In this document: positions 33,445 through 42,192 of the stretch, in pieces
Layout: every line of letters begins with the position of its first letter
How positions within the stretch are numbered: position 1 is the stretch's first letter
From: JBGTLU01 sp041743935
Lineage (GTDB): Bacteria; Bacteroidota; Bacteroidia; Sphingobacteriales; Sphingobacteriaceae
Length of the DNA: 64,000 bases
Assembly (NCBI GenBank): GCA_041743935.1
Contig: JBGTLU010000002.1
Location: 94,215-158,214, forward strand
Direction: 5' to 3'
Program-made: the position numbers and the translations under genes
Notes under the pieces: model-generated
What the model was told of the DNA's origin: nothing
The model's input: only the letters and a program-made list of their open reading frames with translations
The model's database searches: none

Positions 33445-34219
33445 AGATATTTTAAACGAAGTAAAGCCGATAGTATTAAAAACTGGGGCTTTTATACGAA
33501 ATGAATTTACCCAATTCAAAATTTCATCCATCACCCATAAAGGACTACATGATTTGGTTTCTTATGTAGATGTTAATGCTGAAAAAACATTAGTAGACGG
33601 GTTAACTTTGATTTTACCAGAAGCTGGATTCATTTGCGAAGAATCAACCAGTACGAAAAAAGGAGATACGTTTAATTGGATAATCGATCCGCTAGATGGT
33701 ACTACCAATTTTGTGCATGGAATTCCAGCGTTTGCAATAAGCATTGCCTTGCAGAAGAATAATGCAACCATTTTGGGAGTAGTTTATGAAATTAACCGAG
33801 ATGAGTTCTTTTGTGCTATAGAAGGTGAGGGGGCATACATGAATGATAAACCTATAACGGTAACCGCCACAGAAGAATTAGAAAATACTTTATTAGCAAC
33901 CGGTTTCCCATATACTTTTTTTGAAGGAACTGATACTTATTTATCCATCCTTAAAGAGTTTATGCAAAAAACACATGGGATAAGAAGAATTGGTTCTGCT
34001 GCAGTAGATTTAGCCTATGTTGCGTGTGGCCGTTTTGATGGATTTTTTGAATACAACTTAAATGCTTGGGATGTAGCAGGGGGTGCTTTAATAGTGAAAG
34101 AAGCTGGAGGAAAAGTAACTGAATTTAATGGTGGTGAAAGCTATGTTTTTGATAAAAGCATTGTGGCATCTAACGGAAAAATACACGTAGATATGTTAGA
34201 TGTTTTAAAAAGATTTTAA
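33431..34219 (+). CDS. Inositol monophosphatase family protein
   Basis: A 262-residue FIG-superfamily phosphatase with metal-binding motifs FICEESTSTK, WIIDPLDGTTNFVHG (about 82-96) and AWDVAGGALIVKEAGG (about 210). Substrates in this family include inositol-1-phosphate and adenosine 3',5'-bisphosphate; the sequence leans to the IMPase/SuhB side. It is translationally coupled to the gtrA gene by a 14-base overlap. Confidence 0.92.
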   Translation: MKPLRDILNEVKPIVLKTGAFIRNEFTQFKISSITHKGLHDLVSYVDVNAEKTLVDGLTLILPEAGFICEESTSTKKGDTFNWIIDPLDGTTNFVHGIPAFAISIALQKNNATILGVVYEINRDEFFCAIEGEGAYMNDKPITVTATEELENTLLATGFPYTFFEGTDTYLSILKEFMQKTHGIRRIGSAAVDLAYVACGRFDGFFEYNLNAWDVAGGALIVKEAGGKVTEFNGGESYVFDKSIVASNGKIHVDMLDVLKRF

Positions 34220-34245
34220 ACTACTATCCTAAGTAAAAGTATAAC

Positions 34246-34797
34246 TTACATTGCTTCCGAAACTACTTCTTTTACATCCGGCACCATTCTTTTAAGAAGG
34301 TTCTCAATGCCTGCTTTAAGAGTAAGTGTCGAGGACGGACAACCGCTGCAAGCACCTTTTAATACAACCGTTACAATTCCTTCATTAAAAGATTTAAAAC
34401 TTATTGCACCTCCGTCACTTTCTACAGCCGGTTGTACATAATCTTTCAAAATTTGTTGAATTTTTTTCTCCGTTTCGGTTCCTTCAAATGCAACATCGGC
34501 ATTATGCGGTGCAATATTCAGTTCTGATTCTACGGCTCCTTTTATAAATTCTTTGAGAATTGGAGAAATTTCATCCCATTCTACACCAGGTGCTTTTGTG
34601 ATGGTAACAAAATTACTGGCAAAAAACACCCCATCTACAAATGAAAAATTAAATAACTCTCTAGCAAAATGAGAATCTTTTGCAGATTCCTGAGTAGGAA
34701 AATCAACCGAGCCATTAATCAATAACTTATTTACGATGAATTTCATCGTAGCTGGGTTTGGAGTAGACTCTGGAAAAACATTTATTGTAGAAGACAT
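34246..34797 (-). CDS. NifU-family (Nfu) iron-sulfur scaffold protein
   Basis: A 183-residue protein. An Nfu N-terminal domain (STPNPATMKFIVN at about 10-22, FVDGVFFASNFVTITK) is followed by a C-terminal NifU domain with the cluster-binding CxxC in GACSGCPSSTLTLKAGIE (about 150). It carries Fe-S clusters to target enzymes such as the radical-SAM MtaB nearby, a link I infer only from general need. It is monocistronic. Confidence 0.93.
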   Translation of the reverse strand: MSSTINVFPESTPNPATMKFIVNKLLINGSVDFPTQESAKDSHFARELFNFSFVDGVFFASNFVTITKAPGVEWDEISPILKEFIKGAVESELNIAPHNADVAFEGTETEKKIQQILKDYVQPAVESDGGAISFKSFNEGIVTVVLKGACSGCPSSTLTLKAGIENLLKRMVPDVKEVVSEAM

Positions 34798-34849
34798 GAT
34801 GATTTCTGTTTAGAATAAGTACAAAGATAAAGTAAAAAAGTTTCCAGAA

Positions 34850-36193
34850 TTATTTACCTGTGTAATTGTGCGGAGTAAATTTCTTGAGTTCAGATTTAAT
34901 ATCTTCCGATATTTCTAATCCATCTATAAATTCGAAAATACTTTGTTGGTCAATAACAGAATTTTTTCGGGTTAAATCTTTTAGCGCTTCATAAGGCTCA
35001 GGATATCCTTCTCTTCTTAGAATGGTTTGTATGGCTTCTGCAACTACTGCCCAATTATTATTTAAATCTGTATCAATTGCATCTTGGTTTAACAATAATT
35101 TATTTAATCCTTTTATGGTGGATTTAAAAGCAATTAAACTATGAGATACAGGTACTCCAATATTTCTTAAAACGGTAGAATCTGTTAAATCTCTTTGTAA
35201 TCTAGAAACCGGAAGTTTTGCAGCTAAATGCTCATACAATGCATTAGCAATTCCAAGATTTCCTTCTGAGTTTTCAAAATCGATGGGGTTTACTTTATGT
35301 GGCATGGCAGAAGAACCAACCTCACCTGCTTTTATTTTTTGTTTAAAATAATTCATGGAGATGTACGACCACATGTCACGGTTCAAATCCAAAATAATGC
35401 TATTTATTCTTTTAAGATTATCGCATTGAGCGGCAAAGTTATCGTAATGTTCAATTTGTGTAGTTTTTTGCGAGCGATGTAATCCAAGTCTATTATGTAC
35501 AAAATTATTCGCAAACTTAATCCAATCTACTTCAGGGAAAGCAACATAATGAGCGTTGAAATTGCCGGTTGCACCACCAAATTTTGCCGAATTTGGAATT
35601 TGATTAAATAGCGTGATTTGCGCATTTAATCGTTCAATAAAAACTTCTATTTCTTTTCCTAATCTAGTTGGAGAAGCCGGCTGTCCGTGTGTTCGGGCTA
35701 GCATAGCTACATTTGCCCAATCAACAGAAAGTTTTTCAAGTATTTGCTTCAATTCCATCAAACACGGGAATAATACATTTTGTAACGCTTCTTTAAAACT
35801 AAGTGGAATTGCAGTGTTGTTAATGTCTTGTGAGGTTAAACCAAAATGAATGAACTCTTTGTATTCGGCTAAACCCAAAGCTTCCATTTTGCTTTTAATA
35901 AAATATTCTACTGCTTTTACATCGTGATTGGTAGTTAACTCAATCTGCTTTATTTCTATGGCATCGGATTCACTGAAATTTTGATAAATAGCTCTAAGCG
36001 ACGTGAAATCTTTTTTATCCATTTTGTTTAATGGAGATATAGAAAGTTCGCACAGTGCAATAAAATATTCAACTTCTACTTTAATCCTATACTGTATTAA
36101 AGCAAATTCAGAAAAATAGTTCGTTAAATCTTGGGTAGCCGTTCTATACCTGCCATCAATAGGAGAGATTGCTTTAATAGGATGTATTAACAT
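34850..36193 (-). CDS. purB: Adenylosuccinate lyase
   Basis: A 447-residue enzyme of the fumarase/ASL superfamily: AISPIDGRYR at the start, LTTNHDVKAVEYF, TSQDINNTA (about 122), RTHGQPASPTRLGKE (about 170), and the flexible catalytic loop GSSAMPHKVNPIDFENSEGN (about 290). It catalyses two steps of purine synthesis, releasing fumarate. The ATG at 36193 is preferred over a TTG at 36211, because the conserved N-terminus begins just after it. The layout and length match the gamma-proteobacterial-type PurB (about 456). Confidence 0.95.
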   Translation of the reverse strand: MLIHPIKAISPIDGRYRTATQDLTNYFSEFALIQYRIKVEVEYFIALCELSISPLNKMDKKDFTSLRAIYQNFSESDAIEIKQIELTTNHDVKAVEYFIKSKMEALGLAEYKEFIHFGLTSQDINNTAIPLSFKEALQNVLFPCLMELKQILEKLSVDWANVAMLARTHGQPASPTRLGKEIEVFIERLNAQITLFNQIPNSAKFGGATGNFNAHYVAFPEVDWIKFANNFVHNRLGLHRSQKTTQIEHYDNFAAQCDNLKRINSIILDLNRDMWSYISMNYFKQKIKAGEVGSSAMPHKVNPIDFENSEGNLGIANALYEHLAAKLPVSRLQRDLTDSTVLRNIGVPVSHSLIAFKSTIKGLNKLLLNQDAIDTDLNNNWAVVAEAIQTILRREGYPEPYEALKDLTRKNSVIDQQSIFEFIDGLEISEDIKSELKKFTPHNYTGK

Positions 36194-36377
36194 AGTACTT
36201 ATTTTTGCCAAATATCTGCATTTTATGCTTCTAATCTAAAAATATCGGAGAGTATTGGTATAATATGGTATAAACCTTGAGTTCCGAAACTTTATATTGT
36301 AAAATTTAATTTCTTTGAAATTTGTTTATCTAATAATTAAACATTTCTTTTGTAAGGTAAATTTTACAAATCAAAAT

Positions 36378-39300
36378 ATGAAACAATTAAAGCTCTCCAT
36401 TACAAGCATTTTCATGCTTGTAATTATTTCTTTTGCAGCTACCGCGCAAACTAAATTTGATGTTGCTTGGCAACACATCTCTTCAACTAAAGCAAAATAT
36501 GGCTTAACTGATGCCGATTTAGTGGAAGCTCACGTTACTTCAATGTATACGAGCAAGCACAATGGCATTACCCATATTTACATGCAACAACGTCATCAAG
36601 GAATTGATGTGGAGAATGCGTTTATCAACATTAATATTGATAAAAAAAATAAAGTAGTAACCTACGGAAACAGCTTTGTAGCAAATTTGGCTACAAAAAT
36701 TACTGGTGCTGCAACTTTATCGCCAGTACAAGCCGCTGAAAAATTACTTACTAGTTTAGGCAAAACGCCAACTCAACTATTATTCTCACAACAACAAGTA
36801 TCATTACCTGCCACTACCAATAAAAAACATTTATTAGGTACAGGAGGTGTTGCATTTGAGCCTATATCAGCAAAGCTGACTTACATGCCAACGGAAGATG
36901 GTAAAGTGCAGTTATCCTATGAAATTGATTTCTATACAAAGGATCAACAAAATTATTGGAGAGCGAAAGTTGGAGCAAACGATGGTAAAATCATTGATAG
37001 AAGAGACATGGTTTTAACCTGTGCTTTTGGCCCGGCTGCTGAATCAGATTTAAGCGGCAAAATGGACTTTTCCATTGCAGCTGAAATGCTTCGTACTCAA
37101 AATACTAAGCGTGGTTACGCTAAATCTTATAAAGTTTTTTCCCCTGAGTTATACCAACAAGCACAACCTAAAGCATTGGTAGCTCAAGCTGCATTTACCC
37201 AAGGAACTTATCGCGTATATAAAATTGGGGTTGAATCTCCTACTTTTGGAGTAAGAGAACTAGTTACTAATGTAGTAGATGTTGAATCATCACCACTTGG
37301 ATGGCATGACGACGGTTTCTTGCCATTAGAATACCCAACAACCAAAGGAAATAACGTTTGGGCCTATTGGGATACTATTGGTGTTGGTGTAGAGGCTGGA
37401 TTAAGTCCAGTAAGTACTACCTTCAATTTCGATTATCCAGTAGATTTAACCAAACAACCACAAACATATACCGATGCAGCCGTAACCAATTTATTCTATT
37501 GGAATAATTTGATGCACGATGTATTATATCATTATGGCTTTACAGAACCTGCAGGTAACCTTCAATTCTCCAATTTTACCAGTGAAGGTGCAGATAGAGA
37601 TTTTGTTTTAGCTCAAGCACAAGACGGAGCTGGATTAAATAATGCAAATCAATTAACCTTGGCAGATGGTATACCTGCACGCATGCAGATGTATTTATGG
37701 AAATCATCACCAATAGCTAAAAACTTAAAAGTAAATTCACCGGCATCCATTGCAGGATTGTATGATGGTGTTGAGGCGGCATTTACTCGTTCATTGAATG
37801 AGACAGGTGTTACAGGTAAACTAGTATTAGCAGATCCTGAATTAGGTTGCGGACCAAATCCCACTGGCGAACCATTGCCAATCCCAACCTTACCAGATCC
37901 TGTTCCAACTGTATTTGTCCCGGCTAGATTTAACAATACCGCAGCAATTACTGGTAATATCGCTGTTGTAAAACGTGGTTCTTGTTCTTTTGTTGAAAAA
38001 GTAAGTAATGCACAATTATCTGGTGCTACTGCAGTAATTGTAATTAATAATTCTGCTGCTGCTCCAATTTCTATGGGTGGCGGTCAAACTAATGCTTTAA
38101 TTACTATGATACCGGCCATTATGATTTCTCAGGCCGATGGAGACAAATTATTAGCAGCTATGGCAGCAGGTGATGTAAACGTAACATTATCTTCACCAGG
38201 TGGTCCGCTTGTTTTACGCGATGGTGATTTTGATAATACCATCATAGCTCACGAATATGGTCACTCCGTTTCTATTCGTTTAACAGGTGGTCCAAATACT
38301 TCTTGTTTGTCAGGTAGCCAACAAGCTGGTGAAGGGTGGTCAGATTTCTTCGGATTATATATGACAGCAGCACCAGGACAAACTAGAACTACAGCACGTG
38401 GTTTGGCAACTTATGTGGTTAGTCAGCCCCCTACTGGAGGTGGTATCCGACCAAGACCATATACAACAGACATGGGTGTAAACGAATATACCTATGCCAT
38501 GATGGGTCGACCTGAAATTACTGTACCTCACGGTGTAGGATTTATGTTTGCTACCGTATTATGGGAAATGTATTGGAATTTAGTAGATAAATATGGTTAT
38601 GATGATGATAAATATTTTGGAAAGGGAGGAAATAACATAGCCTTACAATTAGTAATGGACGGTTTAAAACTTCAGCCTTGTGCTCCAAACTTTATCACTT
38701 CAAGGGATGCAATTATTGCAGCCGATATAGCAAATAATAATGGCGCTAACTTACGCGAAATCTGGACCGCATTTGCAAAAAGAGGTTTAGGTTTTAGTGC
38801 AAAAGCTGGAAACTTGGTAGATAACGAAGAAGCATTTGATTTGCCGCCAGATTTAGTTGCCGGAGGTTCATTAACTGTAAAATTAGACGCAACACCAAAT
38901 CCTGTAGTTAAAGGTGCTGATGTTACTTATAACGTAACAGTTACTAACTCTACTTTAAATCCTATCCAAGCTATAGAGGTTAATTCAACATTAGATCAAG
39001 GATTAAACGTAGTGAACAGCAGTATTTCAGATGGCGGTCAGTTTTCTAACGGTAAAGTTCGCTTTCCGTTTTTAACCATTAACCCATCAACCACTAAAGT
39101 ATTATCATTCAGAGCAACGGCTAATACAACAGAGGCAACTACTGTTAAATTTTTAGATAACGTAGAGTCTGGAGGTAGCAAATGGACTGTCGGACAAGTT
39201 ACTATACCTGGCACACCTGCAACTACCACTGGCAATTGGTCAATTGTATCAACAAAAGCTAAAAGCGGAACTAAATCTTGGTTTATGCCAGATCCAGATG

Positions 39301-40040
39301 GGTTTTCAAATGCTACACTAACTTTAACTAATCCTATAACGGTAGTACCAAACATGAAACTTAGTTTCTGGCATTTCTATAATACCGAAGAAGGATTTGA
39401 TGGAGGTGTTGTAGAAATTTCTACCAATGGTACTGTATGGACTGATTTAGGACCAAACTTTACTCAAAATGGATACAATGGAGAGATTCCGGCAGAAAAT
39501 GCATCTCCAATTCAAGGACCGGCATATACTGGCAGTTCTGGTGGCTTCATCCAAACTATCGCAGATTTAAATTCATTTGCAGGTCAAAATATTAGAATTC
39601 GCTACCGTTTCGCTTCGGATGTATTATCAGCAGGAGAAGGATGGTATGTAGATGATATGTTCTTTTATGTAGAACCTGTTGTTGAACTTAATGCAAGAGT
39701 AAATTTAACTGCCGGACAAATTACTGGTACTGATAGCACAAAAGTTTTAGTAACCGATGTGCCAACTTCTGTAAACGATAGAAGAGCTTCTGCTTATGAG
39801 TTCAGAATGTTCCCAAATCCTACAACTGATGGTTTATTTACGCTTATGTTCAACAAAAATGCTTCTTCAATAAATGAAATTGAAATAAGCAATATGTTTG
39901 GACAAAGTGTGATGAAATTAGATCCAACTATAATAAATGGTCAAATTAGAATTGATGCCTCTACCTTACCTAAGGGTATTTATACCATTACTATGAAAGG
40001 GAAAGAAGGAATACGAACTGAAAGATTGATTATTCAGTAA
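36378..40040 (+). CDS. Secreted M36 (fungalysin) metallopeptidase with PA, DUF11-like, MAM-like and T9SS domains
   Basis: A 1220-residue exported protease. Signal peptide 1-24 (ends ATAQT); an FTP-type propeptide (about 25-230); the M36 catalytic domain with zinc motif HEYGH at 625-629 and the third ligand in GEGWSDFF about 30 residues later; a PA domain inserted before it (about 510-605: GNIAVVKRGSCSFVEKV); a DUF11-like beta domain (about 830-935); a MAM/immune-inhibitor-A-like domain (about 940-1110: SWFMPDPDGFSN, GFDGGVVEIS, GWYVDDM); and a T9SS type A sorting domain (FRMFPNPTTDGLF ... KGIYTITMKG). The ATG at 36378 is chosen over a TTG at 36315 because it precedes a clean signal peptide. 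It likely digests extracellular protein. Confidence 0.9.
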   Translation: MKQLKLSITSIFMLVIISFAATAQTKFDVAWQHISSTKAKYGLTDADLVEAHVTSMYTSKHNGITHIYMQQRHQGIDVENAFININIDKKNKVVTYGNSFVANLATKITGAATLSPVQAAEKLLTSLGKTPTQLLFSQQQVSLPATTNKKHLLGTGGVAFEPISAKLTYMPTEDGKVQLSYEIDFYTKDQQNYWRAKVGANDGKIIDRRDMVLTCAFGPAAESDLSGKMDFSIAAEMLRTQNTKRGYAKSYKVFSPELYQQAQPKALVAQAAFTQGTYRVYKIGVESPTFGVRELVTNVVDVESSPLGWHDDGFLPLEYPTTKGNNVWAYWDTIGVGVEAGLSPVSTTFNFDYPVDLTKQPQTYTDAAVTNLFYWNNLMHDVLYHYGFTEPAGNLQFSNFTSEGADRDFVLAQAQDGAGLNNANQLTLADGIPARMQMYLWKSSPIAKNLKVNSPASIAGLYDGVEAAFTRSLNETGVTGKLVLADPELGCGPNPTGEPLPIPTLPDPVPTVFVPARFNNTAAITGNIAVVKRGSCSFVEKVSNAQLSGATAVIVINNSAAAPISMGGGQTNALITMIPAIMISQADGDKLLAAMAAGDVNVTLSSPGGPLVLRDGDFDNTIIAHEYGHSVSIRLTGGPNTSCLSGSQQAGEGWSDFFGLYMTAAPGQTRTTARGLATYVVSQPPTGGGIRPRPYTTDMGVNEYTYAMMGRPEITVPHGVGFMFATVLWEMYWNLVDKYGYDDDKYFGKGGNNIALQLVMDGLKLQPCAPNFITSRDAIIAADIANNNGANLREIWTAFAKRGLGFSAKAGNLVDNEEAFDLPPDLVAGGSLTVKLDATPNPVVKGADVTYNVTVTNSTLNPIQAIEVNSTLDQGLNVVNSSISDGGQFSNGKVRFPFLTINPSTTKVLSFRATANTTEATTVKFLDNVESGGSKWTVGQVTIPGTPATTTGNWSIVSTKAKSGTKSWFMPDPDGFSNATLTLTNPITVVPNMKLSFWHFYNTEEGFDGGVVEISTNGTVWTDLGPNFTQNGYNGEIPAENASPIQGPAYTGSSGGFIQTIADLNSFAGQNIRIRYRFASDVLSAGEGWYVDDMFFYVEPVVELNARVNLTAGQITGTDSTKVLVTDVPTSVNDRRASAYEFRMFPNPTTDGLFTLMFNKNASSINEIEISNMFGQSVMKLDPTIINGQIRIDASTLPKGIYTITMKGKEGIRTERLIIQ

Positions 40041-40056
40041 AGTTTCCATTAATTCA

Positions 40057-40101
40057 ATTTAAACACCCTTGTAATCAGTAGATTACAAGGGCGTTTAAAT
40101 T
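40057..40101. terminator. Terminator after the M36 peptidase
   Basis: A near-perfect inverted repeat (core CCCTTGTAATC / GATTACAAGGG, one mismatch further out) with loop AGTA, flanked by AATTTAAA and TTTAAATT. It starts 17 bases after the peptidase stop. Confidence 0.65.
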
Positions 40102-40160
40102 TATGCTTGGATTAAAGTTTCCTGATTCTTATTTTAGTGTCTCAAATAAAAATTAACGAT

Positions 40161-41432
40161 ATGAAAAAACTCTACTCTCTTATTGTCATTTGTTTTGTTT
40201 GCATGCTACCCTTAATTCTATTGGCCCAAACTACACCGTTAAGAGTGGTGGTTTCTGCCGAAAGTAGAGCCAAAGCTGGCGAACAAATAACATACAATGT
40301 TAAGGTTACTAATATTACACCCAGCGCTTTACCAAGTGTAAATGTAACGGCACAAATTCCTGTAGGTTCCGTTTACGTTGTAGGTTCTGCTTCAGCTCCT
40401 GCAACATTAACAGGTAATACATTGAATTTTGCACCCATCTCTTTAGCGTTACTTGGATCTAGAGACCTATCGTTTAAAGTAATGGTAATTTCTACTCAAA
40501 GTACAAATTTTACATTTTTTGATAACGTTGAAGGTGGAGATGGTAATTGGTTTGCAGATAATGCTTTAGTACCTGTTGGTAATGTTCCTGAACTTCCAGG
40601 TTGGGAAATAGTATCCACCCGCGCCTATAGTGGAGCTAATTCTTGGTTTATGCCAGACCCAGATCAATTCGCATCCACTACCTTACAACTGTCTACGGCT
40701 TATAATGCAACGGCAAACACTAAGTTTTCTTTCCGTCATTTTTTTGATATGGAAGCCGGATTTGATGGTGGAGTTATAGAAATCTCTACCGATGAATTGC
40801 AATGGGAAGACTTAGGTGAATTTATTACCAAAAATCCATATAATAGCTTTATTCCTTTAACAAGCCCAATATTAGGAGTTCCGGTACCTACCGCTTCTCT
40901 TTTGGGTTCTGATGTTTTTTGTTATTCAGGTCGTTCCAATAGGTTTGTTTTAACCGAAGTAGATTTAGGTTCATTTGCCGGTCAGGCGGTATTTATTAGG
41001 TATAGATTTGGTGCGGATGTAGGCACTGGTGCCGATGGTTGGTACATAGATGATATTGGTTATTATGAAGGAAATCCAGTTTTTGTAACTGGTATTGTAT
41101 CTGCACAATCAGGTACTACTCCGTCTACATCTGATACAGTTCAAACGTATGTTGTTTCCGGTACGTCTTCTGTCAATTCTAAAATCAATAAAAACATATC
41201 TATTTCTACCTATCCAAATCCAAGCAATGGTATTTTTACTTTAAGTATAAACGAACCCATGCGTTCTGAATATACAGTAGAAGTTACCAATGTTTTCGGG
41301 CAAACTATTAAATCTATGAACGTAGCCCAAGGTAATACTAAGTTAGAATTGCAAGATTTGCCAAAAGGTGTCTATCAGTTATTAGTTAAATCTAAATCGG
41401 GTATTAACTCTCATAAAATAGTCATTCAATAA
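40161..41432 (+). CDS. Secreted DUF11-like/MAM-like protein with T9SS domain, non-catalytic paralogue of the preceding peptidase C-terminus
   Basis: A 423-residue exported protein with signal peptide 1-22 (ends LLAQT). Residues about 25-115 form a DUF11-like domain (AGEQITYNVKVTN), about 120-320 a MAM/immune-inhibitor-like domain (FFDNVEGGDGNW, SWFMPDPDQF, GFDGGVIEIS, GWYIDDIGYYE), and 345-423 a T9SS type A domain (STYPNPSNGIFTLS ... LPKGVYQLLVKS). The order and motifs copy the C-terminal third of the M36 peptidase just upstream; there is no HExxH. The ATG at 40161 is preferred over a GTG at 40137. It could be a binding partner or adhesin working with the peptidase (inference). Confidence 0.8.
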   Translation: MKKLYSLIVICFVCMLPLILLAQTTPLRVVVSAESRAKAGEQITYNVKVTNITPSALPSVNVTAQIPVGSVYVVGSASAPATLTGNTLNFAPISLALLGSRDLSFKVMVISTQSTNFTFFDNVEGGDGNWFADNALVPVGNVPELPGWEIVSTRAYSGANSWFMPDPDQFASTTLQLSTAYNATANTKFSFRHFFDMEAGFDGGVIEISTDELQWEDLGEFITKNPYNSFIPLTSPILGVPVPTASLLGSDVFCYSGRSNRFVLTEVDLGSFAGQAVFIRYRFGADVGTGADGWYIDDIGYYEGNPVFVTGIVSAQSGTTPSTSDTVQTYVVSGTSSVNSKINKNISISTYPNPSNGIFTLSINEPMRSEYTVEVTNVFGQTIKSMNVAQGNTKLELQDLPKGVYQLLVKSKSGINSHKIVIQ

Positions 41433-41453
41433 TTCACAATACTAACGCTCTAC

Positions 41454-41488
41454 AAAAAACCCCGATGGAATTTTCATCGGGGTTTTTT
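41454..41488. terminator. Strong terminator after the secreted paralogue
   Basis: Perfect 14-base arms (core CCCCGATG / CATCGGGG) with a 7-base loop, A6 on the left and T6 on the right. It closes the peptidase/paralogue region and insulates the efflux operon. Confidence 0.85.
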
Positions 41489-41520
41489 GTTAACAAAACC
41501 TTTACAAATAATTCTTATCG

Positions 41521-41556
41521 GAAACATAAAATATAAAAAATGTTTCTATAGTTTTG
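41521..41556 (+). promoter_or_regulatory. Promoter of the RND operon with TetR-type inverted repeat
   Basis: TAGTTTTG (41549-41556) fits TAnnTTTG and lies 20 bases before the tetR ATG. Immediately upstream, GAAACAT (41521-41527) and ATGTTTC (41540-41546) form a perfect inverted repeat with a 12-base A/T spacer covering the -33 region. This is the expected place for an autoregulatory TetR operator. Confidence 0.45.
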
Positions 41557-41576
41557 TGTGGATTAAATTTGTGAGT

Positions 41577-42191
41577 ATGGAAGTTAAAGAAAGAATAATG
41601 CTGGAAGCAGATGATTTATTCATCAAATACGGTATTAAAACTATCACCATGGATGATATTGCCAAGCACATGGGAATATCCAAAAAAACCATTTATCAAT
41701 ATTTTAAGAATAAAAGCAATTTGGTAGAGCAATTAACTGCACTTAAAATGGAAGCCCAGGTGCAAATGCTCAAAATTGTAAGTAACAAATCTAACAATGC
41801 AATTGAAGAAATTTTAAATGTGCTAGAAGCCATGGAGCAAATGGTGAGTAGAGTAACTCCGGCTGTTTATTATGATTTACAAAAATATCATCCTAAAGCT
41901 TGGATTATTTTCAAAACATTTAGGGATGAATATGCTTTCGGAAAAATAAAAGAAAATCTAAGAAGAGGCATTGCAGAGGGGTATTACAGGAAGGATATTG
42001 ACATTGATATTATTGCTCAAGTGAGGTTGATTTTAATAGATCTGGCATTTAGTCCACAACATTTTACTCCAGATAGGTTTGATATTCGTCAGGTTTTAAT
42101 ACAACTTACCGATCATTACATGCACGGAATCTCTACTTTAAAAGGGCATAAACTAATCAATAAATATTTAAAAATAAACGAAGAAGAATAA
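41577..42191 (+). CDS. TetR-family transcriptional regulator of the RND operon
   Basis: A 204-residue repressor. The N-terminal helix-turn-helix reads MLEADDLFIKYGIKTITMDDIAKHMGISKKTIYQYFKNKSNL (about 9-50), followed by an all-helical ligand domain. The ATG at 41577 is chosen over an upstream TTG-type opening at 41487, which lies in the terminator. It is first in a tetR-tolC-adaptor-permease operon, one base before the next gene, so it very likely represses the operon and itself until a pump substrate binds. Confidence 0.9.
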   Translation: MEVKERIMLEADDLFIKYGIKTITMDDIAKHMGISKKTIYQYFKNKSNLVEQLTALKMEAQVQMLKIVSNKSNNAIEEILNVLEAMEQMVSRVTPAVYYDLQKYHPKAWIIFKTFRDEYAFGKIKENLRRGIAEGYYRKDIDIDIIAQVRLILIDLAFSPQHFTPDRFDIRQVLIQLTDHYMHGISTLKGHKLINKYLKINEEE

Positions 42192-42192
42192 C

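Noticed and set aside
36346..36373. TTTGTAA / TTACAAA inverted repeat just upstream of the M36 gene
   Set aside because: Short and A/T-only apart from one G/C pair; many such repeats are expected here.
36315..36377. Upstream TTG start for the M36 peptidase
   Set aside because: Gives an N-terminus that is not a signal peptide; the ATG at 36378 starts a clean one.
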